This document shows, piece after piece, positions 1 through 6,708 of a stretch of 9,151 nucleotides of DNA (position 1 is the first letter of the stretch; the number at the start of each line of letters is the position of its first letter). The stretch lies in assembly GCA_026398575.1 (NCBI GenBank), contig JAPLSP010000407.1:1-9151 (forward strand). Reading direction: 5' to 3'. A program made the translations under genes and the position numbers. Below the pieces are notes generated by a model that searched no databases, was not told the origin of the DNA, and was given only the letters and a program-made list of their open reading frames with translations. The stretch is from Candidatus Sumerlaeota bacterium. Lineage in GTDB: Bacteria; Sumerlaeota; Sumerlaeia; JADFCT01.

Positions 1-125
1 ACCTGAAGGTTGAACTCCAAACACAACCAGAAGCATGAACTCCAAACGCTGGCGCCGTTCCTATACGCATTGAATTATCCGTTTTATAATTGATCCGATT
101 TTCATTTTGCGTTTTGTATTTTACA
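1..125. other. Non-coding left end with short repeats
   Basis: No coding region is supported here. It is the 3' flank of the minus-strand cyclase gene, whose TAA stop lies at 126-128. A 12-bp direct repeat (TGAACTCCAAAC) sits at 11-22 and 36-47. A weak inverted repeat (AATTAT at 73-78, ATAATT at 86-91) is too short to call a terminator. From 97 to 131 the sequence falls into T-rich, roughly heptameric units (GATTTTC, ATTTTGC, GTTTTGT, ATTTTAC, then a divergent one) running into the end of the cyclase gene. The seven-base period resembles the array inside that gene, but the units differ in sequence. Confidence 0.4.
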
Positions 126-3100
126 TTATGTTTTACTGACTTCATCATCCGCGTTTTTCAGGTTCTTTGAAAGGCTTTCAGCGGCTTGGGCGCACTCCTT
201 TGCTTTTGCCTCCTCCTGATGCCGGATATAGTAGTCTCTCAACGCGCGCCAGGTCTCCAGTTGCTCGAAAAAATCGCCCGTATCGCGCGCCACGTCGCGC
301 GCCATTTCCAGATACTTTAGCGCCGTGAAGCGGTTGACGCCGTCCAAGGCGTCGAGGACAAGGCTCTTGATGCGCCAGGCGCGCGGTTTGAGTTCGGCGT
401 ATCCGCCGCCCTCGATGGCCGAGAGGACTTGATTGATTTCTTCAATGCTTTCCTGCTTCAATTTGCCTTCCATCCAGTCGGCCGACAGCAAACTCAAACG
501 AATCGCTATTTCCGCTTCGCGCTGCTGCTTTTCTCTGGCGATGGCCAGCGCCGCCTCGAAGCAAGCGCGCGCCATATTTGTCTCGCGCGTTTCCAGATAT
601 GCCAATCCCAAGTTCTCTTGAGCGATGGATTCAGCGACAGGGTCGCGGGCGATCTGAGCCAGTTCGTTCGCTCGCGCGGCATGTTTTTGGGCTTCCAACG
701 GGAATCCCGCTCGGCGTTCGAGATTGGAGAGATTAGCCTCGGTAAACGCTTGCGCCTGGACGTGACCGGTTTTTTCCGCGAGCCGCAGGGCGTTTGAATA
801 GGACCCGCGTGCGGAGGCAATCTGGCCGTTCTGCTCTTGGAGGATGCCGATATTCATCAACGTGGCGCACAAGCCATAGTGGTCGCATACCTTGCGACGC
901 AACGGAAGGGCTCGTTTGAAGGCCTTGAGGGCCTGGGCGCGCTGGCTCCATTTCCAATAGATTAGTCCGGCATTGTTGAAAGCGTCGGCCTGAACATGCG
1001 TCATCTGTGATTGCTCGGCCAGTTTCGCCAGAGACTGGAAGAAGCGTAGCGCCGCTTCAAAGTCGCCGCGCTGCCAGCGAATGACGCCCAAGGCGTTCAG
1101 AGCAGGAATTTCCACTCGAAGGCATTGAAGCCGGGCCGCTTTGTCCGCCAAGTTCTTCAGGAACTCGCCCGCCTCATCCGTTTCGCCCTGCCAGAGCCGC
1201 ATGACGCCAAGTTCCAGGTTGGCATCCAAAGCCAAGCGTTCGTTGCCGAGCGTTTTCGCGCATTCGAGCGCCGCTTTGAGCATTTCCCCTGCTTCCTGCG
1301 CTTCACCTGCCATGCGGCTGAGCTTGGCCATGCGCGTCAGGAGCCGCGCCAGCAATGTCTGGTGGGATTCGGTGGCCGGCAATCCGCGAAGCAGTTCGAC
1401 GACCTCGCGGAAATTTTGCATGGCGTTTGAGTAGCCGCCCAGATTCATCTGCCGGTCGGCGGCCTTGACCAGATAATAGAGCGTCTTGGAGGTTTCGCCG
1501 GCGCGCTTGAAGTGGAAGGCCAGCAATTCATAGTATTCCTGCATGCGGTCGCCGAAGACTATTTCCATGCGGCGAGCCAGCGCGAGGTGAAGGCTGCGCT
1601 TTTGCTCTTCAAGAAGGGCGGCATACGCCGCATCGCGAAACAAGCCATGAGTGAAAAAATAATACGGATCGCGCCCAGCCCGGCCGCCGGGGACTTCGTC
1701 CAGATAGCGCTGCGTACGAAGCGTCTGTAAATGGCTATTGAGGTTCTCACGGATGACGTCAAACATCTCGATGATGCTAAGCGCAAACTCCAGCCCCAGG
1801 AGCGAGGCGCATTGCAGGACCAGCCGTGTATGCGCGTCCAGGCGATCCACGCGCGATTGAATCAAATCGCGCAGCGACACCGGGATAACGTCAACGATAT
1901 GGTTTTTGAGCGCCTCGCCGTTCAGACCGGCATTGCTGCGCATGATGTCGCGGACCAGCTGGCTCATTTCTTGAAGAAACAGCGGATTGCCGGCGGCCTT
2001 CGAGAAAATGTATTCCCGGATTTCAGGCAGAAACTCCTCGGACGGCGTCAGACGCTTGAGCAATTCCTGACGCTCGATTTCGCGCAAAGGCCGCAGGGCA
2101 ATAAGGGAATGCTCCGGCGCTCGCGGGATAGGCAGGACATCGCCCAAACGGTAGATGAGTATTATCGCCAGCGAGTTTGGAACTCGGGATTCGGGATTCG
2201 GGATTCGGGATTCGGGATTCGGGATTCGGGATTCGGGATTCGGGGATTGGGACTCGGAACTCGGAACTCGGAACTCGGAACTCGGAACTCCCTTCGGGGT
2301 GGGCCAATTGGCCAGCGTTTGAAGCAGGCGAACTGTGAGCGGATCGGCCCATTGCGCGTTATCCACAACTAAGGTCGGCGGAGCTTTCCGGCTGGTTTCT
2401 TTCGCTTTCGAAAGGATGATCTCGCGCAAGAGGCCGAATAGGTTCCGCTGAATCATCTCGGGAGGAACGCCATGCAATGCTTGTATGGCTTTGGGCTGGC
2501 CGAAGATGAACTCCAGCAAGAGAGGATCGCACTCTGCTTCCGTCAGATGCGTAGAAAGATATTCCTGAATCTTGCGCGTGACCGTTTCTGCTGAATCATG
2601 AGACCCCAAGACAAACTCATCCCGAAGCCATCCAAGAACCGGATATAATAGAATGCAGGAAAACGAAGGCGCGTTCTCCCACCAGATGCTCGACTGCTGG
2701 AGGCCGCTGGCGCCAAGCGCTTCATATACCAATCGGCTTTTGCCAATGCCGGCTTCTCCGGTAACATGAAGCAAGGAGACGCCGTTGACGACAGCAGCTC
2801 GGGAAAGAAAGTCCGCGATTTCGGATAACTGTTCCTGGCGTCCGCAGAAAGGCGCGCTAAAATCCCGCAGAGCCATCGCTTCAGACTTTTCCGCCAAAAT
2901 CTGATAGGCTGCATAATTGCCGGGCAGGCCTTGAAGCTCCAGCGGCGGAATCCGTCGCATCTCGAATGCCCTCTTCGCAGCGTCAAAGGTAGCCTGGCAG
3001 ACATAAATTTCATTATCTGAAGCGCAAGACTGAAGGCGCGAAGCGAAGTTGACGGTATCGCCCAAAACATCATAGGTCTTGCCGGCGGGCGTTTGCATCA

Positions 3101-3689
3101 ATCCGGATTTCACAGCGCCTGTGGCTACGCCAATACGCACTTTCATGGGAAATTCATGCGCTGTTTCCGTCTGCTCAATCTGATCGCGGATATCCAACGC
3201 GGCGTAGATTGCGTTTTCTGTGTCGCGGTCGTAGGCGACCGGCGCCCCGAAGACGGCCAGCACCGCGTCGCCAACAAACTTAACGACAAAACCACTGCGC
3301 CGCAGAATGCAGTCCGCGCAAAGCTTGTAGAAGCTGGAAGCCAGACGCGATAGGTCTTCGGGCGGCAGCTGGCGGCCAGCGAGCGTAAACCCACGCAGAT
3401 CGGCAAACAAAATTGAAACACGGCGCAATTCCGTTTCCGCGCTGGAAAGAATCTGTTCGGCGCGGCGCAACGTTTCTTCTGGTAGATAAATAGACCGCTC
3501 TTCGAACTGACGACGAAAATGCTCGGATTCCTCCGGCAAGGCCGTTCCTGCCACTCCTAAAACTTCGGCAGGCGCCGCCCGATCAAGCGCTTTCGGCAAT
3601 GGCGCAGGCTCCAGCCGCGCGCCACAGACCGGGCAAACGGCTTCAACGTCGCTCAGGACGTCAGCCAGGCAATGCGTACATTCTCTCAT
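126..3689 (-). CDS. Class III adenylate cyclase with zinc ribbon, STAND/AAA-type ATPase and TPR repeats
   Basis: Cytoplasmic signalling protein of 1187 residues, predicted to make cAMP from ATP. Seen in order: a zinc ribbon (C4, C7, C19, C22); a cyclase domain at about 88-265 with metal aspartates D97 (FADLRGFT) and D141 (KFVGDAV), adenine-specifying K137 and D207, and transition-state N214 and R218; a nucleoside-triphosphatase with Walker A GEAGIGKS at 311-318 and a Walker B-like VVDNAQWAD around D443; then an alpha-helical region with TPR-like repeats from about 720 to 1170. The catalytic set is complete, so adenylate rather than guanylate cyclase is favoured. This architecture resembles soluble adenylyl cyclases and many bacterial cyclase-ATPase-TPR proteins. 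No signal peptide or membrane segment is evident. The start is fixed by the ATGA overlap with the upstream regulator gene. Oddity: residues about 467-504, between Walker B and the next hydrophobic strand, are encoded by a heptanucleotide array. The input signal is unknown. Confidence 0.93.
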   Translation of the reverse strand: MRECTHCLADVLSDVEAVCPVCGARLEPAPLPKALDRAAPAEVLGVAGTALPEESEHFRRQFEERSIYLPEETLRRAEQILSSAETELRRVSILFADLRGFTLAGRQLPPEDLSRLASSFYKLCADCILRRSGFVVKFVGDAVLAVFGAPVAYDRDTENAIYAALDIRDQIEQTETAHEFPMKVRIGVATGAVKSGLMQTPAGKTYDVLGDTVNFASRLQSCASDNEIYVCQATFDAAKRAFEMRRIPPLELQGLPGNYAAYQILAEKSEAMALRDFSAPFCGRQEQLSEIADFLSRAAVVNGVSLLHVTGEAGIGKSRLVYEALGASGLQQSSIWWENAPSFSCILLYPVLGWLRDEFVLGSHDSAETVTRKIQEYLSTHLTEAECDPLLLEFIFGQPKAIQALHGVPPEMIQRNLFGLLREIILSKAKETSRKAPPTLVVDNAQWADPLTVRLLQTLANWPTPKGVPSSEFRVPSSESQSPNPESRIPNPESRIPNPESRVPNSLAIILIYRLGDVLPIPRAPEHSLIALRPLREIERQELLKRLTPSEEFLPEIREYIFSKAAGNPLFLQEMSQLVRDIMRSNAGLNGEALKNHIVDVIPVSLRDLIQSRVDRLDAHTRLVLQCASLLGLEFALSIIEMFDVIRENLNSHLQTLRTQRYLDEVPGGRAGRDPYYFFTHGLFRDAAYAALLEEQKRSLHLALARRMEIVFGDRMQEYYELLAFHFKRAGETSKTLYYLVKAADRQMNLGGYSNAMQNFREVVELLRGLPATESHQTLLARLLTRMAKLSRMAGEAQEAGEMLKAALECAKTLGNERLALDANLELGVMRLWQGETDEAGEFLKNLADKAARLQCLRVEIPALNALGVIRWQRGDFEAALRFFQSLAKLAEQSQMTHVQADAFNNAGLIYWKWSQRAQALKAFKRALPLRRKVCDHYGLCATLMNIGILQEQNGQIASARGSYSNALRLAEKTGHVQAQAFTEANLSNLERRAGFPLEAQKHAARANELAQIARDPVAESIAQENLGLAYLETRETNMARACFEAALAIAREKQQREAEIAIRLSLLSADWMEGKLKQESIEEINQVLSAIEGGGYAELKPRAWRIKSLVLDALDGVNRFTALKYLEMARDVARDTGDFFEQLETWRALRDYYIRHQEEAKAKECAQAAESLSKNLKNADDEVSKT
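2179..2290. repeat. Heptanucleotide tandem array inside the cyclase gene
   Basis: Sixteen contiguous 7-bp units on the plus strand: one GGAACTC (2179-2185), eight perfect GGGATTC (2186-2241), two transitional units GGGGATT and GGGACTC (2242-2255), and five perfect GGAACTC (2256-2290). Seven is not a multiple of three, so three units make one seven-residue protein repeat (PNPESRI and SSEFRVP types) in the minus-strand cyclase. Two related unit types in separate blocks suggest expansion by slippage from two seeds. Gain or loss of one unit would shift the cyclase frame. The two other minus frames are open through the array and stop at 2162-2164 and 2023-2025, before the TPR region. Confidence 0.97.
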
Positions 3690-3880
3690 GCTGATTTCTC
3701 ATCCACATTGACAGCGTTTTTCGCAAGCCACTCCATTACCCTTGCACTGCTAAAGCGCCACTGATGGCCGATGCGAATAGCAGGGATGTCTTTGTTTTTG
3801 ACAAATCGCAGCACAGTTTGCGGTTTGACTTTTAGAGCCTTGGCCAGCTCTGCAGATGTCAGCAGTACATCGCTTAGCAT
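3686..3880 (-). CDS. Small helix-turn-helix DNA-binding protein (excisionase/BldC-like, MerR-type fold)
   Basis: A 64-residue protein that is almost entirely one DNA-binding domain. The pattern LLTSAELAKALKV-KPQTVLRFVKN-KDIPAIRIGHQWRF-VMEWL is that of HTH_17/excisionase-family proteins: a helix-turn-helix followed by a short wing (IRIGHQWRF) and a closing helix. Members include phage and transposon excisionases and BldC-like transcription regulators; no integrase is nearby, so a regulator is favoured. Its TGA stop overlaps the ATG of the cyclase gene as ATGA (3686-3689), indicating translational coupling and a shared transcript. I see no strong Shine-Dalgarno sequence before the ATG at 3880. 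Upstream lies a 20-bp-spaced direct repeat that may be its own operator. The target genes are unknown. Confidence 0.85.
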   Translation of the reverse strand: MLSDVLLTSAELAKALKVKPQTVLRFVKNKDIPAIRIGHQWRFSSARVMEWLAKNAVNVDEKSA

Positions 3881-3916
3881 AGGTTTAATCCATTATTGAG
3901 ATTGATAGAGCGAAAC

Positions 3917-3950
3917 AATTTTTAACAGCTCTAAAAAATTTTTAACAACT
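3917..3950. promoter_or_regulatory. Candidate operator: two AT-rich direct repeats 20 bp apart
   Basis: AATTTTTAACAGCT at 3917-3930 and AATTTTTAACAACT at 3937-3950 match at 13 of 14 positions and start exactly 20 bp apart, about two helical turns, on the same DNA face. They lie 37-70 bp upstream of the regulator's start codon. BldC-type proteins are known to bind direct repeats head to tail, so autoregulation by the adjacent gene product is plausible. The repeat is seen; its function is inferred. Confidence 0.45.
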
Positions 3951-3959
3951 GTAATCAAT

Positions 3960-3989
3960 GGTTTAACGCTTATTTGTCGGCTGTGTCAA
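3960..3989 (-). promoter_or_regulatory. Possible promoter for the regulator-cyclase unit
   Basis: Read on the minus strand, a perfect TTGACA (3989 to 3984) is followed, after 16-18 bp, only by poor -10 candidates in the stretch GTTAAACC (3967 to 3960), each matching TATAAT at about three positions. It lies upstream of the direct repeats, which would then sit just downstream of the transcription start, a common place for a repressor operator. The -35 box is convincing and the -10 is not, so this is tentative. Confidence 0.3.
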
Positions 3990-4111
3990 CTAAAAAATGC
4001 CCTAAATTAATTCTTTTAATTATCAGAGCTGTTCCTTGGGAAAGACCTTCTGAATTTATAGAAAAGCCCTTTGCTTTTCCAAGCGAATCGCATACTGACG
4101 GAACGCCGGCG

Positions 4112-4721
4112 ATGAAAATGGCGCTGACGTTTCAGGCGTATGGCCTGCCGGATCGGATCGAGCGCGTCTGGCATGTGAATGAAGCCATGGGCGAGGCCGA
4201 CTCCGTGTGCGCCGTGATGGTGCTGACCGGCCCATTGATACGCCGGACCTTGAGCGCGATACTGGACTGCCGCGACTACGATGCGGCTGCGAACCCGGAT
4301 GAACGCCTTTTGCTGAAGCGGACGGTGTCGGCGTTGCGCGCGCTGGGCGATCCGCGACGGGCAGATTATGCTTGGATCAAGGCAATGAAGCTCAAGCTGA
4401 AGGGGACGAGCTTCGGGAAGGAAACGGGCGCCGCGCCCGGAGTGCCAGCCGATGCTCCCAAAGCGTTAGCGCGTCCGGTGCGCCGGACAACGCGGCCAAG
4501 GCCCAGCCTCAGCGCCCGAGGCCCGGGCTTCCGCGCCCGAAGCGCAGGACGCCCCGCGCATGCTCCCCGGAACCGGGAGTTCATGTCACAAGCGTTACAA
4601 TCGCGGGAACCAGACCATCCACTCTGCCAATAGATGGAGCGACTTTATCCCATCAAGGGCCACGGCGGAATCATGGGCCTGCGCAGCAAAAGCCAAGCGG
4701 CGCATGGATTCCGTCCTGTAA
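4112..4721 (+). pseudogene. Unrecognised protein gene, apparently frameshifted
   Basis: I do not recognise this gene. From the ATG at 4112 the frame reads as ordinary GC-rich coding sequence for about 115 residues (MKMALTFQAYGLPDRIERVW onward, ending in the basic KAMKLKLKGTSFGKE). The same frame is open upstream to a TTG at 3974, but that part is AT-rich and looks non-coding. After about 4450 the frame becomes Arg/Pro/Ser-rich and ends at TAG 4631-4633. Meanwhile the frame starting at positions divisible by three, closed by TAG at 4467-4469, becomes natural-looking from about 4490 to TAA 4719-4721, with Ala-Pro-Glu repeats (ASAPEARASAPEAQDAP) and a basic Trp-containing tail. The middle segment may use the third frame (SGAPDNAAKAQ). 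The simplest reading is an Ala/Pro-linker protein broken by one or two small deletions or assembly errors. A shorter intact protein at 4112-4633 is the alternative. Confidence 0.4.
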
Positions 4722-4879
4722 CGGAAAAGGAAATCAATAAACTCGGCTGGCCTGGCGGATTCCAAGAAGTCCAGAAGGCAGCCCAAGCCGTAGCGCAATC
4801 CATCCTGGCCGATCTACTCCACCCTCCCGCCCCGCAGATACTGGCCGCGATCCGTAAGGCGATAGATCAAGAACTATGA
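4634..4879 (+). CDS. Small hypothetical protein or 3' fragment
   Basis: An 81-codon frame that I do not recognise. The ATG follows directly after the TAG at 4631-4633 in the same frame. The first 25 or so residues overlap the alternative frame that ends at 4719-4721 and look less protein-like. The rest, from about RPVTEKEINKLGWPGG to AIRKAIDQEL, is rich in Ala, Gln and Leu and predicts amphipathic helices, so it reads as genuine coding sequence. There is no Shine-Dalgarno sequence before the ATG. It may be the displaced C-terminus of the broken gene just upstream rather than a separate gene. No membrane segment, cysteine pair or catalytic motif is visible. Confidence 0.35.
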   Translation: MERLYPIKGHGGIMGLRSKSQAAHGFRPVTEKEINKLGWPGGFQEVQKAAQAVAQSILADLLHPPAPQILAAIRKAIDQEL

Positions 4880-4966
4880 ATTCATGGAAAATTGCAGCAG
4901 TAGAGTCGCGCGCATCTGGCGCATATATGATACCGGAATGACACCGGCATGACACCTTGTTTTTCA
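4880..4966 (+). promoter_or_regulatory. Junction segment before the res remnant, with possible -10 box and short direct repeat
   Basis: This stretch separates the unknown gene from the res remnant. TATGAT at 4926-4931 matches the -10 consensus at five of six positions, but no good -35 box lies 16-18 bp upstream. An 11-bp near-perfect tandem repeat, CCGGAATGACA (4933-4943) and CCGGCATGACA (4944-4954), ends about a dozen bases before recognisable res sequence begins (4967). In the res frame the segment carries a TGA at 4928-4930, so the missing res N-terminus is not here. It is the left breakpoint of the restriction island and possibly where its transcription now starts. Confidence 0.25.
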
Positions 4967-6708
4967 TTCAACGAAGACTTTCGCAACCTGTGGGAGAACA
5001 TCCGAAAAGACATGCCGAAGAAAGGGCGCGGCAAGGGGGAGGAGCTCGACCCGCTCAAACTGCCCACGCGTCTCGTGTCCGTGTTCCCCCCTGTTTCATC
5101 ATTGTCTGCCAGAACTGCGCCATTTCAAAACTGGTGTATGACTTCATCTCCGGCTTCCAACGCAAGAACGAAGACGGAACCAGCACTCTGGAAAATGGAC
5201 GCCTCGCGCTCTTCCGCAATTTCGATGAATCCACCGGCAACCCGCTCCCCCGGCCCAATACTCTGCTTATTGACAGCGAACAACTCGAAGCCGGCGACGC
5301 GCTTGATGAGAACTTCCGCGCCATGGCCGCAGATGAGATAGACCGCTTCCGCCGTGAGATCATCGAACGTACCGGCGATCCCCGTCAGGCCGAAAACATC
5401 AACGACACGGAATTGCTACGCGAGGTCATGAATACGGTTGGCAAGGTGGGCCAACTTGGCGCATCCATCCGTTGCGTGGTCTCGGTTTCGATGCTCACCG
5501 AGGGATGGGACGCCAACACCGTCACGCACGTCCTTGGCATTCGCGCTTTCGGGACCCAACTGCTTTGCGAACAGGTTATCGGTCGCGCGCTTCGCCGCCA
5601 ATCCTATGACCTCAACGAAGAGGGAATCTTCAACGTCGAATATGCCGATGTCTTCGGCATACCGTTCGACTTCACAGCCAAGCCGGTCGTCTCCCCGCCG
5701 CAGCCGCCGCGCGAAACCATTCAGGTCAAGGCGATACGCCCCGACCGCGACGCGCTCGAAATCCAGTTCCCGCGCGTTGATGGCTACCGCGTCGAGCTTC
5801 CTGAAGAGCGCCTCACCGCCGATTTCAACCAGGATTCGGTGCTGGTACTCACTCCCGCATTGGTTGGTCCGTCCAAGACGCGGAATGCCGGCATCATCGG
5901 CGAAGGCGTTGACATGGACCTGGAGCACTTGGGTGACATGCGCTTGTCCACTCTGCTCTTCTGCCTTACGCAACGCCTGCTGTACACCAAGTGGCGCGAT
6001 CCCGGCGAGGAGCCAAAACTTCACCTCTTCGGCCAGCTCAAGCGCATCACCAAGCAGTGGCTCGATACCTGCCTCGTCTGCAAGGGCGAGGATATGTATC
6101 CCGCCCTGCTCATGTATCAGGAACTGGCGGATATGGCCTGCAACAAGATCACCGACGCGATCACCCGCAAGTTCGTCGGCGAGCGCCCCATCAAAGCCCT
6201 GCTCAACCCATACAACCCAACCGGCTCCACTGCCCACGTCCGGTTCAACACATCGAAAACTCTGCGCTGGGAAACCGACTCCCGCCGTTGCCATATCAAC
6301 TGGGTCATCCTCGACAGCGACTGGGAAGCCGAATTCTGCCGCGTCGCCGAATCGCACCCGAATGTTGTCGCCTACGCCAAGAATCACAACCTCGGCCTTG
6401 AGGTGCCCTATCTCTATGGTTCGGAAAACCGGCGCTATCTGCCGGACTTCATTGTGCTTGTGGATGACGGCCACGGTCCCGACGATCTCCTGCGCCTTAT
6501 CGTCGAAATCAAAGGCTACCGTCGCGAAGATGCAGATATGAAGAAAGCCACAATGGAGACCTACTGGGTTCCTGGCGTGAACTACATCGGCACACATGGC
6601 CGCTGGGCCTTTGCTGAATTCACCGACATCTATGAAATCGAGCCGGACTTCGCAGCCAAGGTCGAGAGCGAATTCAATCAACTGATCGAGACGGTTATCC
6701 AGTCATGA
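4949..6708 (+). pseudogene. Truncated type III-like restriction helicase/endonuclease (Res) with internal frameshifting deletion
   Basis: C-terminal part of a superfamily 2 helicase-nuclease of the type III Res class (close to the BPTD_3080-like family as I recall it), which would translocate on DNA and cut unmethylated sites. Recognisable sequence starts at 4967 (FNEDFRNLWENIRKDMPKK) in one frame and continues to LPTRL at about 5074. It then resumes in another frame from VPPCFIIVCQN (about 5083) to the TGA at 6706-6708, with a short conserved stretch missing at the join. The N-terminal RecA-like domain, with Walker A and the DEAD/DECH box, is absent. Retained are motif V TEGWD (5497-5511), motif VI QVIGRALRR (5572-5598) and a PD-(D/E)XK nuclease (LPDF at 6439-6450, EIK at 6505-6513). 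The frame from the ATG at 4957 is open throughout, but its first 43 or so residues are out-of-frame nonsense. It cannot hydrolyse ATP as it stands. The stop overlaps the next gene by ATGA. Confidence 0.85.

Noticed and set aside
2179..2290. CRISPR array
   Set aside because: Units are 7 bp and contiguous with no spacers; this is a tandem microsatellite-like array in a coding region.
1731..2372. Plus-strand frame with repeated GFGIRDS peptides across the heptamer array
   Set aside because: Opposite strand of the cyclase ATPase domain; the repeats come from the heptamers in another frame.
4061..4079. Hairpin GAAAAGC / GCTTTTC with a 5-nt loop, considered as a terminator or attenuator
   Set aside because: The stem is weak and AT-rich with no following T run; it could be chance in AT-rich upstream DNA.
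3974..4111. TTG-initiated N-terminal extension of the unknown plus-strand gene
   Set aside because: AT-rich and promoter-like in composition, with no ribosome binding site; the coding character begins around the ATG at 4112.
4595..4798. Minus-strand 67-codon frame in the intergenic mosaic
   Set aside because: It reads as fairly natural protein, but has no ribosome binding site or recognised domain, and the plus-strand frames extend further; kept only as an alternative for the region.
5416..6681. Long minus-strand open frame of 421 codons opposite the res remnant
   Set aside because: The plus strand shows conserved helicase motifs V and VI and a PD-(D/E)XK core; the antisense frame has no recognisable domain and arises from high GC at third positions.
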